In this document: positions 19,296-26,412 of the stretch, piece after piece
How the letters are laid out: the number at the start of each line of letters is the position of its first letter
Position numbering within the stretch: the stretch's first letter is position 1
Source: an uncultured Eubacteriales bacterium
Lineage (GTDB): Bacteria > Bacillota > Clostridia > Peptostreptococcales > Anaerovoracaceae
DNA length: 64,000 nt
NCBI GenBank assembly: GCA_902786355.1
Contig: CADABZ010000002.1
Span: 112,699 to 176,698 of the forward strand
Direction: 5' to 3'
The notes under the pieces: generated by a model
Told to the model about the DNA's origin: nothing
What the model saw: the letters and a program-made list of their open reading frames with translations, nothing else
The model's database searches: none
Position numbers and translations under genes: made by a program

Positions 19296-19800
19296 GAAGA
19301 ACATCGTGATTACATTTGATGAGTTAAGGATCCTTTTATATAGTCAGGGATTTCGAAGGTGTGAAGGCGTGTATATGCCGGAAAAAGATTTTTCACAGCA
19401 GGACATTATCAGAGCCCTTCAGAAGCTCGGAGAAAACGGTCTCCTGATGGTCGGAAAGGCAGAACCGGAGGCAGAGGCTTTGCCGCTGGTATTTAATGCT
19501 GATCCTGCGGATGAAGAGGAAGTTGCAGAAAAGCCTGAAGAAGAGTTTTTTATAAGGAATGATCTTCTTGAGATGATCAGAATAATCGGTGAGCCCGATG
19601 GAACCGAGATAATGAGGGTCGATCCTCAGACCAGAATATTCTGCTATTACTCAGAAAGAGGCATAGTAACAAGTCAGCGGTATCCAGGACGGAAAGAGTA
19701 CCTCAGACTTACTGTATATTCCTCAGAAGAATTTGAGAAATGGAGAAGCGAGTTTGAGGAGACCGAGCTCTGCAGCACAACGTTGGAGGCTCCATTATGA
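19282..19800 (+). CDS. hypothetical T7SS-operon protein
   Basis: A 172-residue soluble protein that overlaps the LytTR gene by 14 bases and the YukD-like gene by 4, with AAAAGGAG upstream. The N-terminal half is alpha-helical and reads like a small winged-helix or adaptor fold (ITFDELRILLYSQGF, then RALQKLGENGLL). An acidic linker (DEEEVAEKPEEEFF) separates it from a C-terminal beta-rich half ending near the EEFEKWRSEFEE helix. No catalytic motif or membrane segment is visible and I do not recognise the family. Tight overlap with secretion genes argues for a cytosolic accessory or chaperone role; any EspG-like assignment would be speculation. Confidence 0.7.
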   Translation: MEIVKKNIVITFDELRILLYSQGFRRCEGVYMPEKDFSQQDIIRALQKLGENGLLMVGKAEPEAEALPLVFNADPADEEEVAEKPEEEFFIRNDLLEMIRIIGEPDGTEIMRVDPQTRIFCYYSERGIVTSQRYPGRKEYLRLTVYSSEEFEKWRSEFEETELCSTTLEAPL

Positions 19801-20045
19801 TAATAGTAACGGTAGAAGTGCCAATGATGGGAGTCAGCTACGACTTTCAGATAGATGAAGATGTTCCTCTTGGAATCGTACGCAATGAGATTGCAGACAT
19901 GATAACAAGAAATAGTCAGTGTGTGCTTAATGGAAGCATAAGCGACCTTGTGATGTGGGATAAGAAGAGAAACATAATTCTTGATATGTGTAGAACAGGT
20001 TATGAAAATGGTCTGGAAACAGGCAGTGAATTGGTGATCGCATGA
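19797..20045 (+). CDS. YukD/EsaB-like ubiquitin-fold protein of T7SS
   Basis: An 82-residue protein with the length and strand pattern of YukD/EsaB: a first strand IIVTVEVP, a YDFQIDEDVPLG turn, a central helix (IVRNEIADMI), and a terminal hydrophobic strand after LETGSELV. EsaB/YukD is a small cytosolic ubiquitin-like T7SSb component. The gene overlaps its upstream neighbour by 4 bases (ATGA) and its downstream neighbour by 4, so expression is translationally coupled. The C terminus lacks a diglycine, as expected for a non-conjugated ubiquitin fold. Confidence 0.8.
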   Translation: MIIVTVEVPMMGVSYDFQIDEDVPLGIVRNEIADMITRNSQCVLNGSISDLVMWDKKRNIILDMCRTGYENGLETGSELVIA

Positions 20046-20254
20046 ACAAGGACAGAGTGAAAGAAGAAATGCTGCAGGAAATCATGAGTTACGGTGTTGC
20101 CGCAAATGAAATCCGTGATACGGCAGAGCTTCTTAACAGTATTTGGAATGATGAAGCCGGTGACCGGATATGTCAGCGAGTGAAAAACCTGACAGAAGAA
20201 ATGAATGATAATTATGAAAGGCTCAGAAAATGGATTGGATCTGGATCATTATAG
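20042..20254 (+). CDS. small helical WXG-like protein
   Basis: A 70-residue, all-helical, charged protein overlapping its neighbours at both ends (4 bases upstream, 25 downstream). It holds LNSIWNDEAGD at the position where WXG100 proteins have their W-x-G turn, with N-D in place of the canonical x-G. It is shorter than the usual 100 residues. It may be a reduced WXG-family partner or chaperone within the secretion operon. The high overlap suggests strict co-production with the downstream FHA protein. Confidence 0.7.
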   Translation: MNKDRVKEEMLQEIMSYGVAANEIRDTAELLNSIWNDEAGDRICQRVKNLTEEMNDNYERLRKWIGSGSL

Positions 20255-20787
20255 GAATGGCTGTGGTCTGCTTGTTTGCGTGCATCGCGGCAGTTGTGAC
20301 AGTGATCAGAGCCTCTTCATCCGGTAACAGGGAGAAGAGACCCGGGTATCAGGATGTTCTGGTCAGGAATGGAGTAGATGTAAAGGCTATGAAATATATA
20401 CACGGCGTATCTCTTTTTCCGAATCAGGATGGAATAGAGGCTTTTCCGACTGTTATGACAGAGGATAATCTGAATAAGTGGACAATCTCGCTGACAGATA
20501 TCGCTTCCGAAACCAGATACAGAAGCAGCTTCTCCGGACAGCTAATCATAGGCAGAGATCCAGCTGCATTGGGTGGGGACAGAAAGCTTATCCTGGGAGA
20601 CTGGGGAGTTTCCAAAACACACTGCAGGATCATAAGCAAGGGGAATGAAGTTGAACTGGAGGATATGGGCTCCAAGAACGGCACTTATCTCAATGGGTCG
20701 GTCTTGTCAGGAAAAAGTCTGCTGCACACAGGAGATAAGGTGACGATCGGGAATACAACTTTCGCAGTAGATATCAGTAAGGGGTAA
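20230..20787 (+). CDS. membrane-anchored FHA-domain protein
   Basis: A 185-residue protein with an N-terminal membrane helix (about residues 3-27), a basic stop-transfer region, and a C-terminal FHA domain (about 95-183). The FHA residues are complete: LIIGRD, SKTHCR, LEDMGSKNGTYLNG, then HTGDKVTIG. It starts inside the preceding gene (25-base overlap). It is the third FHA protein in the window besides EssC, and the second with a membrane anchor, like the one encoded just before essC. Function: phosphothreonine-dependent assembly at the inner membrane face, probably responding to the two kinases of the locus (inference). Confidence 0.87.
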   Translation: MDWIWIIIGMAVVCLFACIAAVVTVIRASSSGNREKRPGYQDVLVRNGVDVKAMKYIHGVSLFPNQDGIEAFPTVMTEDNLNKWTISLTDIASETRYRSSFSGQLIIGRDPAALGGDRKLILGDWGVSKTHCRIISKGNEVELEDMGSKNGTYLNGSVLSGKSLLHTGDKVTIGNTTFAVDISKG

Positions 20788-20791
20788 AGGT

Positions 20792-21136
20792 GTGGAAACA
20801 ACTATTATTACGACAATCAGCAATACTGCTGCAGAATACAAAGCTTATGCTGAGAGGCTCAGTGATACTCTCGAATATTGCATGCTCATAAGCAGAACTG
20901 CCGGGGCAGGAGATGAGAACCTGCGCCGCTGCATCGATGCAATCTCACAGCATATACAGGAACTCAGAAATGTCGCCAGCGCGATGGAAGATATAACTGT
21001 AAATTACAATAAGCTGCACAAGAGCATAGACAACGCGGTATACGATATAGAACAACGCACGGGAGATACAGAGTTTGGAATCAGTGAATTCGGGAACCTG
21101 AGCAGGCACGAAAAACTGATGCCTATTCACCGATGA
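20792..21136 (+). CDS. helical T7SS-locus protein (WXG-like, no W-x-G)
   Basis: A 114-residue predicted helical hairpin that begins with GTG 4 bases after the FHA stop; AAAGG lies close upstream. The sequence is rich in Ala, Glu, Asn and Arg with heptad-like spacing (residues about 8-90), followed by a polar tail. It lacks a W-x-G motif but matches WXG100 proteins in size and helix content. It is the last gene before a 160-base gap and a fresh strong ribosome site, so it closes the essC-side operon segment. Possible substrate partner or chaperone; no family assigned. Confidence 0.65.
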   Translation: METTIITTISNTAAEYKAYAERLSDTLEYCMLISRTAGAGDENLRRCIDAISQHIQELRNVASAMEDITVNYNKLHKSIDNAVYDIEQRTGDTEFGISEFGNLSRHEKLMPIHR

Positions 21137-21296
21137 TTGATAAAGACTGCCATTCAGTCAATAAAATATGTCATTCATCAGAAAAAGAATAACTGAAAAA
21201 AGGATTTGCTAATATCTAATTGTCAAAGGGAGCAGGTCTCCTGAAACAGAAAGAGATATAACAGAATGACAGGCATATGCCTATAGGGAGGATGAC

Positions 21297-21596
21297 ATGG
21301 CAGAATTAAGTGTAATAATTTCGGAACTGAGATCCAAAGCCGACGAACTCGATGGACTCAATCAGCAGTTCTATTCACAGGTAGGCTCACTTGAAGAAAC
21401 AGAAGGTGCCCTGAATGGAATGTGGGAAGGAGATGCAAGAACATCATTTCACACAGCCTTTACCAATGATGTGACTCAGATGCACAATTTCTACAATGCG
21501 GTCGGAGCATACGTTGCGACACTGGAGAATGCGATCGCACTGTACGAGCAGGCAGAAGCACAGAATGTCGAACTGGCGGTAGCTAGAAACTATTAA
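21297..21596 (+). CDS. WXG100-family T7SS substrate (EsxA-like)
   Basis: A 99-residue protein, the canonical WXG100 length, with a helix-turn-helix hairpin and the W-E-G turn (GMWEGDARTSF, about residues 41-51). Near the C terminus LYEQAEA gives the Y-x-x-x-D/E export signal. A strong AGGGAGG ribosome site (21285-21291) suggests high expression. A 12-base palindrome, AGGCATATGCCT (21271-21282), lies just before this site. The 160-base upstream gap contains a TTGATA box (21137-21142) that could be a -35 element, but no convincing -10 partner. Expected to be exported by EssC as a dimer. Confidence 0.93.
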   Translation: MAELSVIISELRSKADELDGLNQQFYSQVGSLEETEGALNGMWEGDARTSFHTAFTNDVTQMHNFYNAVGAYVATLENAIALYEQAEAQNVELAVARNY

Positions 21597-21665
21597 AGAA
21601 GATAGCGAAGGAAGCTGTCTATATGCACTAAGTAACATCAGACAGGATCACAAGGAGGAAATACA

Positions 21666-21980
21666 ATGGAAGGAATTATTAAAGTAACACCTGAGGTGCT
21701 TATCAATACATCTACCGAACTCAGCAGTGAAGGGTCTCAGATCGGATCGCTAACAACGCAGATGATGGATCTCATCAACGCACTGCCATCGACATGGGTC
21801 GGAGAAGCTGGAAACGCATTCGTCAGCAAGTTCTCCGGACTCAGCGATGATATCGAGAGAATGGTCAGTATGATAAACGAACACGTTGAAGATCTGAACG
21901 AAATGGCACAGACGTATATCAATACAGAACTGCAGATCGAAGATATGACACAGTCGCTGTCATCAGATGTAATTGTCTGA
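21666..21980 (+). CDS. WXG100-family T7SS substrate
   Basis: A 104-residue WXG100 protein with W-V-G in STWVGEAGNAFVSKF (about residues 43-57) and a C-terminal YINTE sequence fitting the Y-x-x-x-D/E export motif. The AAGGAGG ribosome site is strong. It begins I-K-V-T-P-E-x-L, typical of the EsxA subgroup of Bacillota. It lies 69 bases after the first WXG100 gene, with a weak AGATAGC/GCTGTCT hairpin (21600-21620) between. It may form a homodimer or pair with the preceding WXG100 protein. Confidence 0.93.
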   Translation: MEGIIKVTPEVLINTSTELSSEGSQIGSLTTQMMDLINALPSTWVGEAGNAFVSKFSGLSDDIERMVSMINEHVEDLNEMAQTYINTELQIEDMTQSLSSDVIV

Positions 21981-22010
21981 TCATCATATATGAAAGGTAT
22001 ACGGATTCGA

Positions 22011-22035
22011 AGAGGCGGTGGTTTACACCGCCTCT
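22011..22035 (+). terminator. perfect stem-loop between WXG100 genes
   Basis: Perfect 10-bp stem AGAGGCGGTG (22011-22020) with CACCGCCTCT (22026-22035) around a GTTTA loop. No T run follows. It probably acts as a partial terminator or an RNA stabiliser that lets the first two WXG100 mRNAs accumulate above the rest of the array. Confidence 0.6.
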
Positions 22036-22067
22036 GACTAAATCAGAACACAGGACAGGGGTCAGAC

Positions 22068-22370
22068 ATGGCAAAGGTTATAAGATTCGATACTGACAGA
22101 TTGAATGAGGATATGGTCAGCATCAGCGAACTCATAAAAAGCATGAGAGAAAGAGTACGCAATCTCGAAAATCAGATCACAGAACTGGAAGGAATGTGGA
22201 CAGGCCCGGGAAGTGATGCCTTTAGAAATGCACTCAGATCAGATCTTGTTGGGCTGGTTATGGTTATTGAAAATCTGGAAAAACTCAATGGCTATGAGGA
22301 TAAGGCTTGTGGGAAATTTCGGCGATGTGAAGATAAGGTAAGTGCGGCAATTGATGAGATACGAGTATAG
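22068..22370 (+). CDS. WXG100-family protein
   Basis: A 100-residue helical hairpin with W-T-G in GMWTGPGSDAFR (about residues 43-54). It begins MAKVIRFDTDRLNED, a pattern common to WXG100 proteins of Clostridia. The C terminus has YEDKA and a second charged helix. It is preceded by a stem-loop and a modest ACAGGGG site. The next gene's ribosome site follows its stop directly. Likely exported by EssC, or a partner for the effector module downstream. Confidence 0.9.
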   Translation: MAKVIRFDTDRLNEDMVSISELIKSMRERVRNLENQITELEGMWTGPGSDAFRNALRSDLVGLVMVIENLEKLNGYEDKACGKFRRCEDKVSAAIDEIRV

Positions 22371-22380
22371 CGGAGGCGTT

Positions 22381-22695
22381 ATGGATTTTCAACTTAAGGT
22401 ATCAACAGAAATACTGAAGGCACAATCAGACGAGCTCAAGGCTAATATAGAACAGATCAAACAGGATTGGAGTGAAATTCGCACTATTGTTGCAAGAACC
22501 AAAAGCTACTGGGAAGGAAAAGCATCAGATGAACACCAGCGGCGTCTTGAAGCACTTGCAGATGATGCAGATACCGCAATAGCGAGGCTGCTGGAACACC
22601 CGGAAGATCTTCTGGAAATGGCCGGGATTTACGACAGTACAGAAAGCAGAATTATCAGTATTAATGAAGGGCTGCCTGCAGATGTTATAAGTTGA
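22381..22695 (+). CDS. WXG-family helical partner of effector module (Lap-like)
   Basis: A 104-residue protein. The ATG at 22381 follows CGGAGG, which fits better than the earlier in-frame ATG at 22342 inside the preceding gene. It is a helical hairpin with W-E-G in SYWEGKASDEHQ (about residues 42-53) and YDSTE near the C terminus. It ends 11 bases before the next small helical gene's start codon. The order small helical, small helical, effector, DUF4176 matches the partner arrangement described for LXG effectors, in which two small helical proteins bind the effector N terminus. That assignment is by analogy. Confidence 0.82.
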   Translation: MDFQLKVSTEILKAQSDELKANIEQIKQDWSEIRTIVARTKSYWEGKASDEHQRRLEALADDADTAIARLLEHPEDLLEMAGIYDSTESRIISINEGLPADVIS

Positions 22696-22706
22696 GGAGA
22701 TTATCG

Positions 22707-23018
22707 ATGAAGACAGAACTATCAATTTATCTTGACTATAGGAATGCAATGACACAGGCCCGTCAGCTTGATGAAGCCGCTGGCATTCTCTCCCATCAGG
22801 CAGAGAACCTGGATAATTGCTGCATAGAAATTGCATCAGCATGGGATGGAGAAGATTCGGAGAATTACATACGTAAGGCGCGGCTGCTGGGAGAGAAACT
22901 CACTAATGCAGCCAGGAATACAAGGATAGCTGCTGACACGATCAGAGGGATCGCTGAAAAAACTTATCAGGCAGAAAAGACAGCACTGCAGATAGCATCA
23001 GCAAGAACATACAGGTGA
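22707..23018 (+). CDS. second helical partner of effector module (WXG-like)
   Basis: A 103-residue protein with GAGGAG upstream of ATG 22707; a TTG at 22692 is a weaker alternative. It is a helical hairpin with W-D-G in SAWDGEDSENYIRKA (about residues 45-59) and YQAEK near the C terminus, matching Y-x-x-x-D/E-like export signals. It stops 4 bases before the effector gene. Together with the preceding gene it probably forms the pair of small partners that present the effector to EssC (inference from known LXG modules). Confidence 0.82.
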   Translation: MKTELSIYLDYRNAMTQARQLDEAAGILSHQAENLDNCCIEIASAWDGEDSENYIRKARLLGEKLTNAARNTRIAADTIRGIAEKTYQAEKTALQIASARTYR

Positions 23019-23022
23019 CGAT

Positions 23023-23970
23023 ATGGAAGTAAGAGTGATACCCAAATCTCTGCGTTCATCTGCCGAGAGAATAAAAGGGGTAGCTGCAAACGCAGACCGG
23101 GCTGCACGAACGATCAGAATGGCTTCAGATAATCTTGATATCAGCTTATCTGGTTATGCAGTCATTTCAGGAAAACTTAATGGCTACAGCGAGGGAATTG
23201 AAGCTATAAGCAGAAATACAAAAAAGCTCGGTGAGGCCGGTGTTGCTATCTCGCATCTATATGAGGATGCCGACAAAGAGCTTGCTCAGGATGAGGGCTT
23301 TATGAGTAAGGTTGTCTGGGGTGTGATTGGAGAATTTGGAGCTTTAGGGAGCCTTGCTACGGCAGGAAAAGATGTTATTTATGGAGAATATGGAAAGGTC
23401 GGAGGCACATTAATAGATCTGGTCGGAGGAGCAGTTTGTCATGATGCCAAACCTAAATGGTATGAACCATTCAAGATATCTGAAGAGGGCTTTAAGGGAG
23501 AAGTGAAGGAAAAAATGGCCTCCAAGGTTGCATGGGCAGCTGCTATAGCAGAAAATGGATGGGACAATTATAAAGAACACGGTGGTTTAAATCTACGTTT
23601 CTTTGAGGAGACAGGAGTAGAAAGTGCTATCGATGTAGGAGAAGGAGCTTTGCTATATGCCGGAGCGGCAGCTGCAGTAGGAGCCGCAGGGGTTGCCTTT
23701 GGATTCACAGCACCGGTGTGGGCTGTAGGAGCAGTGGCTGCTGTTGCCGGGATAGCTGTGGATGCTGGTCTGGACTGGATAGTGAAAAAAGCCACTGGGG
23801 ATCCTGACGCGAGCTGGAAGGAAGCGGCATCAGATTTTATCTGTGATACCGGTGAAGCAATTGCAAAGGAAGCAGGTAAAAAATTCAACGATGCTGTACA
23901 GGGAATCAAAAAATTTGGATCTCGTATACGCTGGGGAAGTTTCAGCCTTGGCAGCGCAGGCGGACGCTGA
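23023..23970 (+). CDS. candidate T7SS effector with glycine/alanine-rich membrane-active segment
   Basis: A 315-residue protein. The N-terminal about 95 residues form a helical hairpin like WXG/LXG targeting domains and end in YEDADKE (Tyr80), which fits the T7SS export motif. A middle region (95-205) is amphipathic. A long hydrophobic Gly/Ala stretch (about 210-252) contains AAAAVGAAGVAFGFTAPV and is followed by DWIVKKATGDPDASW, a turn that recurs in secreted polymorphic toxins. The C terminus is basic. The protein has no signal peptide, so a T7SS route is likely. A glycine-zipper or pore-forming toxin action is possible, but no enzyme motif is visible. No obvious membrane immunity gene follows; the next gene is DUF4176-like. 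Confidence 0.72.
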   Translation: MEVRVIPKSLRSSAERIKGVAANADRAARTIRMASDNLDISLSGYAVISGKLNGYSEGIEAISRNTKKLGEAGVAISHLYEDADKELAQDEGFMSKVVWGVIGEFGALGSLATAGKDVIYGEYGKVGGTLIDLVGGAVCHDAKPKWYEPFKISEEGFKGEVKEKMASKVAWAAAIAENGWDNYKEHGGLNLRFFEETGVESAIDVGEGALLYAGAAAAVGAAGVAFGFTAPVWAVGAVAAVAGIAVDAGLDWIVKKATGDPDASWKEAASDFICDTGEAIAKEAGKKFNDAVQGIKKFGSRIRWGSFSLGSAGGR

Positions 23971-24037
23971 TAAAAAAGAATACAGTACACCAAATTAAAA
24001 GTATAATAGATCTGAGATTGACAGGGGAGGATATGAA

Positions 24038-24322
24038 ATGAAAGATAATATCAGAGAGTTATTGCCTATCGGGTCAGTAGTTTTGCTGAAAGAAGCGGTA
24101 AAGAGAGTTATGATCTACGGCATCATGCAGACAGATTCTGAAACAGATGAAGAATATGATTATCTTGGTGTCATATATCCGGAAGGCAGTATGGGTGAAG
24201 GATCGTCATTCTTCTTCAATCATGAACAGATAGACCAGGTGTTTTTCACCGGATACAGCGATGAAGAAAGAGATTCATTTATAGATAAGCTAGAAGTTTT
24301 TTACAAGAGTCAGGAAAAGTAA
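24038..24322 (+). CDS. DUF4176-like T7SS effector-associated protein
   Basis: A 94-residue soluble protein that begins KDNIRELLPIGSVVLLKEA, with YDYLGVIYPEG and a F(F/N)H..I..V.F.GY core, which matches my recollection of the DUF4176 family. DUF4176 proteins are encoded beside LXG-type T7SS effectors and have been reported to act as targeting chaperones. It lies 67 bases after the effector gene, with AGGGGAGG upstream, and is followed by a clear terminator, so it closes the module. A role as immunity protein cannot be excluded but is less likely given the family. Confidence 0.8.
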   Translation: MKDNIRELLPIGSVVLLKEAVKRVMIYGIMQTDSETDEEYDYLGVIYPEGSMGEGSSFFFNHEQIDQVFFTGYSDEERDSFIDKLEVFYKSQEK

Positions 24323-24338
24323 TATCAAAACCAGAATC

Positions 24339-24369
24339 AAAGAGGTGTCAACATTGTGGGCACCTCTTT
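24339..24369 (+). terminator. Rho-independent terminator of T7SS operon
   Basis: A 9-bp perfect stem AAAGAGGTG (24339-24347) with CACCTCTTT (24361-24369) is followed by TT. It ends the long T7SS transcript. The 230 bases beyond hold no supported gene, apart from a possible 43-codon frame at 24385-24516 (see findings). Confidence 0.85.
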
Positions 24370-24601
24370 TCCAATGGAGCTCCAATGGAACAAATCAACC
24401 ACAGCGCCCTTCTTGCCCAGCGCATGTCGCAAAACCGCAAACCGTTGAAATTTCAATGTAAAGAGGGCTTTACCGTAAAGCGGACTTCACTAACAGAATT
24501 AAAGATATATGAATGATAAGATTCATTGAACTGCTCTTATCCTGATAGATAAACTATAAACTGTCACATGTATTCATAATCATGAGATAAGGAGCAGAAA
24601 A

Positions 24602-26323
24602 ATGAATAAATCAAGAAGAAGACGATTATTTGTCTTGCTTCTGACTGTCACGGCGCTGGTCTCAGCTACTGTTTTTACATACGCTGCAGGCAGTAAAGTA
24701 ACTATTTCCGGATATACGGCGCCAAAGACACTCAAAGCAGGACAGAGCTTTACTATACGCGGAACGGTAAGCTCGAATGTAAAAATCAAGAGAGTGGAGG
24801 TAGGCATAGTCAATGCCTACAATCAGTGGACTCGTTATAAGTATGACAACAAGAATGTAAACGCGAAAAGCTTCAATCTGAGCAAGGCAGACAGCTCGCT
24901 CTCATTCGGCAAGCTCAACCACGGCAGCTATAAGTACAGGATCTATGTACATACGACCGACGGGAAAGTGCATACAGTACTCAATCAGAAATTCTCTGTA
25001 AGCAAGGCCACGGCTAAGACTGCTGCGGCAACAGAAGTAAAGATAAGCGGACACACTCTGCCTAAAGCACTTACTGCAGGACAGAGCTTTGCGGCTAAGG
25101 GCAAGCTGACCTCGTCATCAGTGATCAAGAGAGTCGAGATAGGCATCGCGGTAAAAGGCGGCGGCTGGACATCTTACAAGTATGACAACAAGAGTGTCAA
25201 TGCTAAGACCTTTGATATCAGCAAGGCTGACAGCAAGCTGAAATTCAGTGCGCTCAAGGCAGGAACCTACTGCTACAGGATATATGCGCACACAGCAGAC
25301 GGCAAAGTCCACATCGTGCTCAACCATACCTTTACGGTAACAGCCAAGAAGGCGGCAGCGACTACAACAAGCAAGTCAGCTACAACCGGCGGCGTCAAGA
25401 CAGCTGTCGGAACAGGCAACAACACCGAGAAGGAGAAAATGACAACTGACACTTCTGCCAAAACGGCGACGAAGGTCAACAATAAGATCACTCTCGTAGG
25501 CGTTAACAAGCCGGGCAATGGCAAGGTCGGAATGACGTTCACACCGACCGGTCATATCAGATCGACAGAAGTCATCAAGAGAGTAGAGGTCGGCATTGTA
25601 TTCGGACCTACCAACAAGTGGACAGCATACAAGTACGACAACAAGACCGTCAACAAGAACACCTTCTATCTGAAGTGGGCTGGCCCGAAGCTTAAGTTCA
25701 ACCTGCTGCCTGGAGGAACATACCGCTACAGGGTATATGTCCATACAGCAAGCGGGACAACAGTAGCTCTGAATCATACCTTCACAGTGAAGCCAAGCAA
25801 CAAACCGCAGCTTGCGGTCAACTGGGCGAAGAAGATCGCGGCAGACAACTCATTCTCATACGGCGCGAAACCTGCGGCAAGCGATGTAGGATGCTACTTC
25901 TGCGGAACCAACAAGTACACAAAGCCTAAGGGATACGAAAAAACATATGTCTGTCTGACATTCCTCGGAGCAGCGTACGCGCACGGAGCGGGAGACAAAC
26001 AGATACTGAGTAAATGTCAGCGGTGCAAGATGACGATGTACTCAAACAATGACAACTTCAATGTCTTCGACTGCTGGGTCAAGATCGGGCAGTGCTATGA
26101 ACTGCACACCAAGGATCTTCAGCCGGGAGATGTCATAGTAGACTGGTCGAGCGATAACGGCAACGGACATGTATGGATGTTCGCCGGAGGAGATACATAT
26201 GTAGATGCTGAAGGTCTCGGCTGGAGCCATGACTCCATCGCAGTCAGAGGCGGAGCGGAAAGCTATCTGCGCTGGTGCGGAAGAGACGACAGCAGAAACT
26301 ATGTCATGAGATACAGATTCTAG
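24602..26323 (+). CDS. secreted NlpC/P60-like hydrolase with three beta repeats
   Basis: A 573-residue exported protein with a signal peptide (residues 1-about 29, cleaved near TYA-AG). Three tandem repeats of about 100 residues (about 33-133, 147-247, 297-397) share K(R)VE(V/I)GI, YKYDNK.VN and YRIYVHT..GK motifs. Ala/Thr/Lys-rich linkers separate them. The C-terminal domain (about 405-573) has TYVCLTF with candidate nucleophile Cys451 and GHVWMFAGG with candidate base His523, the spacing of NlpC/P60 or CHAP-type peptidoglycan hydrolases. It also has an unusual CYFCGTN just before the catalytic Cys. Ribosome site AAGGAG. The repeats probably bind cell wall. It has a paralogue at 30095. Confidence 0.85.
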   Translation: MNKSRRRRLFVLLLTVTALVSATVFTYAAGSKVTISGYTAPKTLKAGQSFTIRGTVSSNVKIKRVEVGIVNAYNQWTRYKYDNKNVNAKSFNLSKADSSLSFGKLNHGSYKYRIYVHTTDGKVHTVLNQKFSVSKATAKTAAATEVKISGHTLPKALTAGQSFAAKGKLTSSSVIKRVEIGIAVKGGGWTSYKYDNKSVNAKTFDISKADSKLKFSALKAGTYCYRIYAHTADGKVHIVLNHTFTVTAKKAAATTTSKSATTGGVKTAVGTGNNTEKEKMTTDTSAKTATKVNNKITLVGVNKPGNGKVGMTFTPTGHIRSTEVIKRVEVGIVFGPTNKWTAYKYDNKTVNKNTFYLKWAGPKLKFNLLPGGTYRYRVYVHTASGTTVALNHTFTVKPSNKPQLAVNWAKKIAADNSFSYGAKPAASDVGCYFCGTNKYTKPKGYEKTYVCLTFLGAAYAHGAGDKQILSKCQRCKMTMYSNNDNFNVFDCWVKIGQCYELHTKDLQPGDVIVDWSSDNGNGHVWMFAGGDTYVDAEGLGWSHDSIAVRGGAESYLRWCGRDDSRNYVMRYRF

Positions 26324-26388
26324 GCAGTAGCCAGCAGGATCATACCTGAGAAAAAAGAACTGTTGAAGGACAATAAAACAAAAATAAT

Positions 26389-26412
26389 AGCAGGCGGCTC
26401 AGGCCGCCTGCT
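26389..26412. terminator. bidirectional terminator between convergent genes
   Basis: Perfect 10-bp GC-rich stem AGCAGGCGGC/GCCGCCTGCT with a TCAG loop (26389-26412). It serves the hydrolase gene on the + strand and overlaps the last codons of the minus-strand gene, whose stop codon lies in the loop. A/T-rich runs flank both sides (AAAATAAT before, CCTTTATT after). Confidence 0.8.

Noticed and set aside
21137-21180. TTGATA plus TAAAAT promoter before the first WXG100 gene
   Set aside because: Spacing is 19 bases or the -10 is poor, so the call was not made as a separate feature.
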